A stretch of DNA of 64,000 nucleotides. It comes from Salinispora arenicola. GTDB taxonomy: Bacteria > Actinomycetota > Actinomycetes > Mycobacteriales > Micromonosporaceae. Where the stretch lies: NCBI RefSeq assembly GCF_006716065.1, contig NZ_VFOL01000001.1:2914001-2978000 (forward strand), in the 5' to 3' direction. The first letter of the stretch is position 1, and every line of letters begins with the position of its first letter. Shown one piece after another: positions 9,101 through 17,300 of the stretch. Made by a program: the position numbers and the translations under genes. The notes beneath the pieces are model-generated. The model saw nothing but the letters and a program-made list of their open reading frames with translations. It did no database searches and was not told where the DNA came from.

Positions 9101-12100
9101 GCCGGCTGGTACATGCCGGGACCGTCGCCCGGCTCGCCGAGGTCGCCCTCGAGGTGGGCGCGGACACCGTACGCACCGACGAGGCGGGCGGCCGGGCCGG
9201 CGTACCGGTGGCCACGGTCGACCCGGCTACGCTGCACGAGCCCTTCCCGCTGAGCGAGATCCAGCAGGCGCAGTGGATCGGCCGGCGCGGCAACTTCCAG
9301 CTCGGCAACGTCGCCGCCCACATCTTCTGGGAGGTGGAGGCGGAGCACCTGGACGTCGACCGGCTGCAACGGGCGTGGCACGCCGTCGAGGAGCGGCACC
9401 CGATGCTGCACGCCGTCGTCCTGGCGGACGGGCAGCAGCGCATCCTGCCCGACGTCGGCCCGTACCAGTTCCCGACGGTCGACCTGCGCCGGGCCGACCA
9501 GGCCACGGTCGACACCGAACTCGCCGACCTGCGGGAGCGGCTGGCGCACGAGATGCGGCCCAGCGACACATGGCCGTTGTTCGAGGTCGTCCTGGTCCTG
9601 CTGCCCGACGGCCGGGCCCGGGTGTTCCTCTCCTTCGACCTGCTCATCGCGGACATCGGCTCGATCCGGATCCTCATCCGCGACTGGGCGGACCGATACG
9701 CGGACCCGGACCGGGAGCTGCGTCCGATCGGGCTGTCCTACCGCGACTATGTGCTGGTGGCCCGGCAGGTCCGGGACACCCCGCTCTACCAGCGTTCGCT
9801 GGACTACTGGCGGCAGCGGATCACCGAGCTGCCGCCGGCGCCGCAGCTGCCCCTGGCCACCAATCCCGCCGCGCTGACCAAGCCCCGGTTCGTCTCGCGC
9901 AGCCGCCTGCTGGCGCGCGACACCTGGCGGGCCCTGATCGCCCGGGGCGCCCGGCACGGCATCACACCCTCGGGGATCCTGCTGGCCGCGTACGGCGTGG
10001 TGCTCGGCGCCTGGTGTCGCAGCGGCCACCTCACCATGAACGTGACGATGATCAACCGGCTGCCGGTCCACCCCGACGTGGACGAACTCGTCGGTGAGTT
10101 CGCCTCGTTCGACCTGCTGCCGATCGACCTGCGCACCGGCGCCGGAATAGCCGGACTGGCCCAGGGCCTGCAGGAACAGGGCTGGGACGACCTCGAGCAC
10201 CGCTACGTCAACGGCGTGGAGGTGCTGCGCGAGCTCGCCCGTGCCCGGGGCGGTACGGCGGGCGGGGTGATGCCGGTGGTCTTCACCTCCACCCTGGTGC
10301 AGGCGGCCGAGCCCGGCCACGAGTCCCTGCTCGGCTGGCTCGGCGACATCGTGCACGAGGCGGTGCAGACCCCACAGGTGTGGCTCGACGCCGCCGCGCT
10401 CGAGGTTCCCGACGGCCTCTACATCAGCTGGCCGGCGGTGGACGAGCTGTTCCCGGCCGGGATGGTCGACGACCTGCTCGACGCCTACCACCGGCTGTTG
10501 GTCGACCTCGCCGGGTCCGACGAGCCGTGGCTCGCCGCCCCGCCGTCGCTGCTCCCCGCCGCACACCGCGAACTGGTGGACCGGGCGAACGACACCGACG
10601 GGCCGGTGCCCGAGGGGTTGCTGCACGATCGCCTGGTCGCGTGGGCGGACCAGCATCCCGAGGCCGAGGCGATCGTCACCGCCGACGGCGCGGTCACCTA
10701 CGGCGAACTCGTGGCCTCCGCGCGTGCCCTGGCCGGGCGGCTGCGGGAGCTCGGCGTCGGCCCGGGCTCGGTGGTCGCCGTCGCCATGCCGAAGAGCCCC
10801 GCCCAGGTGGCAGCCGCCGTCGGGGTGCTGATCGCGGGCGGCGCGTACCTCCCCCTGGATGTCGAGCAGCCCACAGCGCGGCAGGACCGGATCCTCGCCC
10901 AGGCCGACTGCCGGGTCGTGGTGTGCGAGACCGAACCGTACCGGACCGACTGGCCGGTGGGGGTGCGGTCGGTGGGGTGGCCGGTGGGTTCGGGTGGGGT
11001 CGTCGAGCTGATGGGGGTGGGGGGTTCGTCGTCGGATGTGGCGTACGTGATTTTCACGTCGGGTTCGACGGGTGAGCCGAAGGGTGTGGTGGTGTCGCAT
11101 CGGGCTGCGGTGAACACGGTGGTGGAGGTGTGTGAGCGGTTCGGTGTGGGGGTGGGGGATCGGGTTCTGGGGTTGTCGTCGCTGAGCTTTGATCTTTCGG
11201 TTTTTGATGTTTTTGGTGTGTTGGGTGTGGGTGGGGTGTTGGTGTTGCCGGGTGTGGGGGACCGGCGGGATCCGGCGGTGTGGTGGGAGTTGGTGTCGCG
11301 GTATTCGGTGTCGGTGTGGAATTCGGTGCCGGCGTTGGCGCAGATGTTTGTGGATTATGTGGCGGGGTTGGGTGTGTCGTCGGTGCCGTTGCGGTTGGTG
11401 TTGGTGTCGGGGGACTGGGTGCCTTTGGGGTTGCCGGGTGCGGTGTGGTCGGTGGCGCCGGGGTGTCGAGTGGTGTCGTTGGGTGGGGCGACTGAGGCGG
11501 CGGTGTGGTCGATCGCGTTTGAGGTGGAGGGGGTGGATGCGGGGTGGGAGTCGGTTCCGTATGGGCGGCCGTTGCGGAATCAGCGTTTTCATGTGTTGAA
11601 CGATCGGTGGCAGGAGTGTCCGGTTTATGTGGTGGGGGAGTTGTTCATTGGTGGGGTGGGGTTGGCGGATGGGTACGTGGGTGATGCGGAGCTGACGGGG
11701 CGTCGTTTTGTGGTGCATCCGGTTTCGGGTGAGCGGTTGTATCGGACGGGGGATCTGGGTCGGTGGCGTCCGGATGGTTTGGTGGAGTTTGTTGGTCGGG
11801 AGGATTTGCAGGTCAAGGTTGGTGGTTATCGGATCGAGTTGGGTGAGATCGAGCAGGTGTTGACGGGGCATCCGTTGGTGCGGGAGGCGGTGGTGACCGC
11901 TCCGGGCGACCGCCACCACCGACGCCTCGTCGGCTACGTCCAACCCGGCCCCGACGCGCCGGACGAGCCCACCCTGACCGCCAACGTCCTCGAACACCTC
12001 CGGCAGCGGCTGCCCGCGTACATGATCCCGACGAGCCTCGTCGTGCTTCCGGCCTTCCCGCTGACCGCAAACGGCAAGGTCGACCGCAAGGCGCTGCCCG

Positions 12101-13632
12101 ACCCAGCGGCGACCGCCCCGGCCACGACCCCCGCCGACGCCGGCGACGCTACCGCCGCCCGGCTGGTCACCATCGTCAGCGAGATCATCGGGGTCGGCGG
12201 CATCGACACGAGTCGCAGCTTCTTCGAGTTCGGCGGCGACTCGGTCAGCGGCGTCCAGATCGTGTCCCGCGCCAACGCCGAGGGCATCGACCTGACCCTC
12301 CAGGACCTGTTCGAACTCCAGACCATCGACCAGATCGCCGCCGCCCTGCGCGCCCGGGGAAGCAGCTCCCCCGGTGGGCAGCGAGCCGGCGAACCGTTCC
12401 CGCTGACCGCGTACCAGCGGATCGTCCTGAACCGGGAGGCCGCCGTGGCGACCCACCGCCTCGAACTCGCCGTGGCCGCCGACACCGACAGCGAGCGGGT
12501 CCGCCAGGTCGTCGTGACGCTGCTCGACCGGCACCCGGCGCTGCGCCTCCGCATGACGCGGGACGCCGACAGCCGGTTCCAGGTCGCCGAGGCCGTCGAC
12601 CCGTCGGCGGGCTACGTGCCGTTCATCGGCCTCGGCGCGCTGCCCGAGGCTCGCCGGCGTGAGGCGGCCGACGCGATGGTCGAGGAGTTGGCCGCCGAAC
12701 TCGACCCGGCCTCCGGCCAGGTCTTCAGCGCGGCCCTGTTCGATCTCGGAGCCCCGGACCGCCTGCTGGTGTGCCTGGCTCACCGTTTCGCGGTCGACGA
12801 CGCGGCGTGGCAGGTGCTCGTCGGAGAGGTCACCGCGCTGCTGGCCGGCGAGGCCCTGCCCCCGACCCCATCGGCCCGGTTCGAGTCCTGGGCGACCGCC
12901 GCCTTACGGGACGCCCCGCCGGAGCCGGCCGCAACCGGGTACGCGGGCGAGCAGGTGCCGGCACCGACGGCCGGCCCGCCAGCCACCGGGCCGACCCACA
13001 CCCTTCCCCCGGCCGAGACCGGCGCCCTGGTCGAGGCCGCGGCCACTGCGTACCGGATGCGTCCGGACGAGGTCCTCTTCGCCGCGGCGCTGCGCAGCCT
13101 CGCCTCCTGGGCGCGCCCGGCGTCGACCGGTCCCGCCGGGATCCGGGTCGACCTGGAGCGCGACGGGCGGCGCATGTTCGCCCACCTCGACGCCGACGGC
13201 GCGGTGGGGTGCTTCGTCCTGGCCGAGTCGATCCCGGCCGACCTGGCGCGCACCGGCGACGACGTGCGCGCCTCCCTGCTGGCGGCCAAGGACACCTACC
13301 GGACCGCGACACCCGGCCACCACGGCGGCGGCGTCCTGCTGCGCTGGCTGGGCGAGCTTTCCGCGCCGCCGGCCCGGCCCGGCGCGCCGCCAGGGCTGGT
13401 GGTCACCGGGGCACTGGTCGACGGGGCGCTGGTGGTGAGCTGGGACGGCACCGTCGCCGCCGCCGACCTGCGGGTGCTGGCCGAGGCGACGGCCGCCGAG
13501 CTGCGCCGGATCGCCGAGCACTGCGCCACCGCCGACGACCGGGTGGTCGGCCGGAGCGACTTCCCGCTGGCCGGGCTCGACGACGCCGAACTCGCCACCC
13601 TGCTGGGCAACCTGGACGGAGACTCGGCATGA
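6109..13632 (+). CDS. Hybrid PKS-NRPS, KS-AT-ACP-Cy-A-PCP-E-like
   Basis: The ATG at 6109 follows GGAAGG and begins 2 bp after the previous stop; 2507 aa. Domains by residue: KS about 15-444 (active-site Cys in STCSTS, EAHGTGT, KSNIGH); AT about 541-817 with GHSIGE and HAFHS, the malonyl-type signature; ACP Ser near 975 (GGHSL); Cy about 1045-1478 (DLLIAD); A about 1490-2010 with intact TSGSTG, RTGD and NGKVD; PCP Ser near 2043 (GGDSV); and an epimerase-like domain about 2096-2498. The A pocket reads D-L-F-N-L-S-L-V-W, close to the cysteine code. In the E-like domain the HHxxxDG motif has become HRFAVDD, so the catalytic second His is absent and the domain is probably inactive. Inferred role: one malonyl extension, then cysteine addition and cyclization. 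Confidence 0.95.
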   Translation: MATSFATGEPDPDDDLAIAVIGMACRFPGAADPGRFWHNLRSGTESVVDLDPAELIAAGVDPAMVEDERFVPRAILLDGIAEFDAGFFGFNRQDATILDPQHRLFLECAWHALEDAACIPGRFDGSIGVYAGASLSGYLIHNLLRRHAVDPTPAGFGVLIGNDKDYLPSRVSYTLDLDGPAIAVQSTCSTSLTAVHLAARALQSYECDVALAGGSTVRIPHGWGYVYREGSILSSDGHCRPFDHRANGTTVGSGAGVVVLKRLSDALADRDRIDAVLLGSAVNNDGASKVGYTAPSVVGQSRVIAAALATAGVSPASIGAIEAHGTGTQLGDPIEIAALTKVFGDGSDRSAPCLISSVKSNIGHLDSAAGVASLIKAVLQLKHGELVPNVGFEEPNLEIDLAATPFRVPVTGTTWKSNGAPRRVGVSSFGFGGTNVHAVLEEAPRPLPAGPRGPVQVITLSARDQPALDAQTTALADALVDLPDADLADVARTTQTGRKEFRHRRVVVVDGDDGPAEVAEALRDPSRALTRRAAAHPSVCWLFPGQGSQYPGMGAGLYESYPTYRAVVDECAGRLRPDLDLDLRELLHPADPADDAVAAELRRTRYAQPALFTVQAALAALLTEEGVRRDAMLGHSIGEITSAYLAGVFDLPSALRLVALRGRLMDEQPAGLMVSVALGESELAAVLPEGLSVAAVNAPDLCVVAGPEPATTRFVEAMAERQVPTRRLHTSHAFHSPMMRPVVTPFTAALSAMSPRAPKERFLSNRTGTWATAEQTSDPAYWAAQLLEPVRFADGIATIAAEGTDQLVLLEVGPGHTLTSLARGCPGVRRATALTTLRNADESTRTAPDATTLARTLGRLWLSGVDVDWAAADGRTPRRRVGLPGYAFQRRRYWVDGPAPATRTGADTDDEAAAEVPVESTEEPLAGTGLDPRPDLDTPFEAPRTDVERTIAAIWTDLLGVEPIGVHDSFLELGGHSLVALKVVQQMADLLGVEVPLRRLVHAGTVARLAEVALEVGADTVRTDEAGGRAGVPVATVDPATLHEPFPLSEIQQAQWIGRRGNFQLGNVAAHIFWEVEAEHLDVDRLQRAWHAVEERHPMLHAVVLADGQQRILPDVGPYQFPTVDLRRADQATVDTELADLRERLAHEMRPSDTWPLFEVVLVLLPDGRARVFLSFDLLIADIGSIRILIRDWADRYADPDRELRPIGLSYRDYVLVARQVRDTPLYQRSLDYWRQRITELPPAPQLPLATNPAALTKPRFVSRSRLLARDTWRALIARGARHGITPSGILLAAYGVVLGAWCRSGHLTMNVTMINRLPVHPDVDELVGEFASFDLLPIDLRTGAGIAGLAQGLQEQGWDDLEHRYVNGVEVLRELARARGGTAGGVMPVVFTSTLVQAAEPGHESLLGWLGDIVHEAVQTPQVWLDAAALEVPDGLYISWPAVDELFPAGMVDDLLDAYHRLLVDLAGSDEPWLAAPPSLLPAAHRELVDRANDTDGPVPEGLLHDRLVAWADQHPEAEAIVTADGAVTYGELVASARALAGRLRELGVGPGSVVAVAMPKSPAQVAAAVGVLIAGGAYLPLDVEQPTARQDRILAQADCRVVVCETEPYRTDWPVGVRSVGWPVGSGGVVELMGVGGSSSDVAYVIFTSGSTGEPKGVVVSHRAAVNTVVEVCERFGVGVGDRVLGLSSLSFDLSVFDVFGVLGVGGVLVLPGVGDRRDPAVWWELVSRYSVSVWNSVPALAQMFVDYVAGLGVSSVPLRLVLVSGDWVPLGLPGAVWSVAPGCRVVSLGGATEAAVWSIAFEVEGVDAGWESVPYGRPLRNQRFHVLNDRWQECPVYVVGELFIGGVGLADGYVGDAELTGRRFVVHPVSGERLYRTGDLGRWRPDGLVEFVGREDLQVKVGGYRIELGEIEQVLTGHPLVREAVVTAPGDRHHRRLVGYVQPGPDAPDEPTLTANVLEHLRQRLPAYMIPTSLVVLPAFPLTANGKVDRKALPDPAATAPATTPADAGDATAARLVTIVSEIIGVGGIDTSRSFFEFGGDSVSGVQIVSRANAEGIDLTLQDLFELQTIDQIAAALRARGSSSPGGQRAGEPFPLTAYQRIVLNREAAVATHRLELAVAADTDSERVRQVVVTLLDRHPALRLRMTRDADSRFQVAEAVDPSAGYVPFIGLGALPEARRREAADAMVEELAAELDPASGQVFSAALFDLGAPDRLLVCLAHRFAVDDAAWQVLVGEVTALLAGEALPPTPSARFESWATAALRDAPPEPAATGYAGEQVPAPTAGPPATGPTHTLPPAETGALVEAAATAYRMRPDEVLFAAALRSLASWARPASTGPAGIRVDLERDGRRMFAHLDADGAVGCFVLAESIPADLARTGDDVRASLLAAKDTYRTATPGHHGGGVLLRWLGELSAPPARPGAPPGLVVTGALVDGALVVSWDGTVAAADLRVLAEATAAELRRIAEHCATADDRVVGRSDFPLAGLDDAELATLLGNLDGDSA
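10947..11928 (+). repeat. 982-bp duplicated A-domain core, copy 2
   Basis: Partner of 3775-4756. The identity starts about 35 codons before A3 and ends about 20 codons after A8, so A1-A2 and A10 differ between the two domains. The block is strongly G/T-rich on the coding strand, unlike the DNA on either side. This copy sits in the one A domain that still has its A10 lysine. Confidence 0.9.
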
Positions 13633-14390
13633 GGTGCGCGGCGGACCACGAGCGGACCACCCTGTACTGCCTGCCGTACGCGGGCGGCTCGGCCCGGGTC
13701 TACGCCGGATGGGCGCGGGAGCTGCCGGACTGGATCGAGGTCCGGCCGCTGGAGCTGCCCGGCCGTGGCCTGCGCTTCGACGAGCCCCCGCACACCGCCA
13801 TGGAACCGCTTGTCGCGGAGCTCCGCGACACCGTCTGCGCGGCGCCGCCGCTGCCCTTCGCGGTTTTCGGGCACAGCCTCGGCGGGATGCTCGGCTACGA
13901 ACTGGTCCGCAGGCTCCAGGAGCACGACCGCCCGGCGGAGCGGCTGTTCGTGGCGGGCGCGGGCGCGCCGCACCTGCCGCGCCGCAAACCGGCGCACCAT
14001 CTCGACGTGGCGGGCTTCCGGGCGCACCTGGCCGAGCTGGGCGGCACCCCACCGGAGATCCTGGCCAACGACGAGCTGATGGACCTCCTGCTGCCGGTAC
14101 TCCGAGCCGACTTCACCCTCGCCGACACGTACCAGGGGCTGCCCGGTCCGGACCTCGCCTGCCCACTCGTCGCGGCGGCCGGCGAGCGGGACCCGGACGC
14201 CCCGCCCGCCGACGTCGCCGCCTGGCGTCGGTACGCGCCACGGGGATTCGCCTTCCACGTCCTGCCCGGTGACCACTTCTTCCTCGACTCCGCGCGTGCG
14301 GAACTCCTCGGCCTGATCGTCGCCGCCCTCTGCCCCGGTTGCGCAACGGCGGCGCCCGCGTCCACCAACAGGAAAGTCGCCACATCATGA
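13629..14390 (+). CDS. Type II thioesterase
   Basis: An alpha/beta hydrolase of 253 aa with the nucleophile elbow GHSLGG (near residue 80) and a C-terminal catalytic His in GDHFF. The length and the N-terminal LPYAGGS block are typical of stand-alone thioesterases that clear mis-primed or stalled carrier proteins in NRPS/PKS lines. Its ATG overlaps the hybrid synthetase stop (ATGA), and its own stop overlaps the next start (ATGA), so translation is coupled. Chain release is more likely done by the reductase domain of the next protein; this enzyme would be editing. The hydrolase family is clear; the editing role is inferred from size and context. Confidence 0.93.
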   Translation: MRCAADHERTTLYCLPYAGGSARVYAGWARELPDWIEVRPLELPGRGLRFDEPPHTAMEPLVAELRDTVCAAPPLPFAVFGHSLGGMLGYELVRRLQEHDRPAERLFVAGAGAPHLPRRKPAHHLDVAGFRAHLAELGGTPPEILANDELMDLLLPVLRADFTLADTYQGLPGPDLACPLVAAAGERDPDAPPADVAAWRRYAPRGFAFHVLPGDHFFLDSARAELLGLIVAALCPGCATAAPASTNRKVATS

Positions 14391-17300
14391 AGACAATCGA
14401 CGTCGAAGATGTCTATGAGCTGACCCCGCTCCAGCACGGGCTGCTGTACCACTGTCTGAGCGCCCCCGCGGGCGGGTTCTACATCGAACAGATGCACTTC
14501 TCGGTACGCGGGGACCTGCGCGTCAACTGCGTCCGGCGGGCCTGGGAGCGGATCATCACCCGGCATCCGGCGCTGCGTACCTCCTTCTCCTGGGACGACA
14601 TCAACCGGCCGGTCCAGATCGTGCACCGTACGGCGCGGCTGCCGCTCGACGAGGTCGACCTGCGTGGGCTGGACGAGGCGGAGCAGGAGCGACGGTTCAC
14701 CGAGATGATGCTCCAGGAGCGCCGGCGGGGCTTCGACCTCGAGGCGGCTCCGCTGCTGCGTCTGACGATCTTCCGCCTGGGCGACGACGTGTACCGCCTC
14801 GCTTGGCGGTTCTCGCACCTGATCCTCGACGGTTGGTCCTTCGGCCTGCTGATGGGCGACTTCGTCACCCTCTACAAGGCGCTCTACCACGATCGGCCCG
14901 CCGCGCTGGCGGAGCCGTCCCTGCCGCGCACCTACGTCGCCTGGTGGAAGCGGCAGGACACCCCGAACCTGCGCGACTACTGGCGGGAGCAGCTGACCGG
15001 CTACCGGCTGCCGGCCCCGCTGTTCCTCGGCGACCGGCCCACGCCCACCACGGACCCGGTCCGGCACCACTACGCCGACCTGCGCCTCGGCGCGCTGGCC
15101 CAACGGCTGCGGGACGTGTCCCGCCAGGAGGGGCTCACCCTCAACACACTCGTACAGGGAGCCTGGACCCTGCTGCTGTCCCGCTGCCTCGACAGCGACG
15201 ACGTCGTCGTCGGCGCGACGATGTCGCACCGTCCGGGTGACCTGCCCGACTGCGAGATGATCGTCGGCCCGCTCATCGCGACCGTTCCCATCCGTAGCCA
15301 CGTCCGACCGGACCTGACCGTACGGGAGTGGTTGCAGGCCCTCCAGGCGACGATCATCGGCGCGCGGGAGCACGCCGGGGTGCCGCTGCCGGAGATCCGC
15401 GCGTGCGCCGACGCGCCGCTGTCGACCGAGCTGTTTGAGACCATCGTCTCCTTCGAGAACGTACCGATTCCGGAGATCTCGTTCGCTGAGGAGAACATGG
15501 CCTACCTGTCGCACGACGTGGACGGCCGGCCGCAGTACCCGATGAGCCTGGTGGTCCTCCCCGGCGACGACATGCCCCTGCGGCTGGTCTACGACCGGCA
15601 GCGTTTCGGCGAGGCGGCCGCGCACCGGATGCTCGAGCGGCTGCGTCGCACGCTGACCGCGCTCGTCGACAGCGTCGACGGCCGGGTCCGCGACGTCGAC
15701 GTCGTACCCGACCAGGAGCGGGCGCAGATCCTGCGGCTGTCCCGCCGTACCCGACGGTATCCCGTGGACGCAACCCTGGCCGACGTCGTCCGCGAGCACG
15801 CCGCACGGACGCCGGACCGGATCGCGGTGACGGCCGAGGATGCCTCGCTGACCTACCGGGAGCTGGTCGACCGAGCCGAGCGGGTCGCCGCGCGGCTGCG
15901 CGACGGCGGGGTACGCCGGGGCGACCGGGTCGCGATCTGCGTCGACCGCAGCTCCCGGCTGGTGGTGGGCATCCTCGGCATCCTGTTGGCCCGGGCCGCC
16001 TACGTCCCGCTGGACCCCACCAACCCGGCCCAGCGGCTCGCCTTCCTGCTCCGGGACTCCGGCGCCTCGGCCCTGGTCACAGAGGACGCCCACGCGGACG
16101 TGGGCGCGTCCGCCGCAGAGCTGCCCGTCGTCCGGCTCGACCAGGAGCTGCCGTCGGTGGACGGGACACCGGAGGCGGAGCCCGGCAGCCCGGACGACAT
16201 CGCTTACGTCGTCTACACCTCGGGCTCGACCGGGGCACCCAAGGGGGTGCTGGTGACCCACGCCAACGTGCGGCGCCTGGTCGAGGGGGCACGCGAGGAA
16301 CTCGGGCTCTCCGCCGACGACGTGTGGTCCATGTTCTTCTCGCCCGCGTTCGACGGTGCGGTGTGGGAGACATGGGGGGCGCTGCTGACCGGGGCCCGGC
16401 TGGTCGTGGTCTCCCACTGGGTGAGCCGCACCCCGGAGTCGCTGGTCGACCTCCTCGCCCGGGAACAGGTCACCGTCTGCACCCAGTCGCCCTCGGCGTT
16501 CCAGCAGCTCGTCGCCGCAGAGGCGGAGCGCCCGGCCACCCTGGAGCCGCGCGTCGTGGTGCTCGGCGGGGAGGAGGTCGTTCCGGTGACGCTGCGCGAC
16601 TGGTTCGCCCGGCACGGCGACCGGACCCGGGTGCTCAACGCCTACGGGCCGACCGAGGCCACCGTCTGGGTGTGCGGTCACTCGATCACCGCCGCCGAGG
16701 CCACCGCCGCCGACGCGCCCAGCCTCATCGGCACCCCGCTGCCCGACACCGGCATCTACCTGCTCGACGACGCGCGCCGGCCTGTGCCGCTCGGTGCGCC
16801 CGGCGCGATGTTCCTGGCCGGGCCGGGCGTCGCCGCCGGTTACCTGGACCGGCCCGAGCTGACCACGGCACGGTTCACCGCCGACCCCTTCGCCGCCGAC
16901 GCCGGGGCCCGGATGTACGACAGCGGCGACCGTGCCCGGCTCCGGGGCGACGGCGAACTGGAGTACCTCGGCCGGGCCGACGAGCAGGTGAAGGTCCGCG
17001 GGTTCCGGGTCGAACCGGGCGAGGTGGCGGGCCGGCTGCGCGAGCACCCCGACGTCGGGTCGATGGTCGTCACGGTTCGTACCGAGAACGGCGAGGAACG
17101 GCTCGTCGCGTACGTCGTACCGACCGCCGGGCGGGGCGAGGGAGACGGGTCGCGGGTGGACCCGGACGGGTTGCGCCAGTTCTGCGCCGAGACCCTGCCC
17201 GGGTACATGGTGCCGGCGGTGCGCCTCATCGACCGGATCCCGCTCACCCCCAACGGCAAGGTCGACCACGAGGCGCTGCCCGCCGCCGGCGTGGCGTCGG

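Noticed and set aside
8464..12783. A 1439-codon open frame on the minus strand antisense to the hybrid synthetase
   Set aside because: It is rich in His, Arg, Pro and Gln with no domain pattern; it stays open because of codon bias on the true strand and the G/T-rich block. Similar antisense frames occur at 3407-4783 and 13895-17422.
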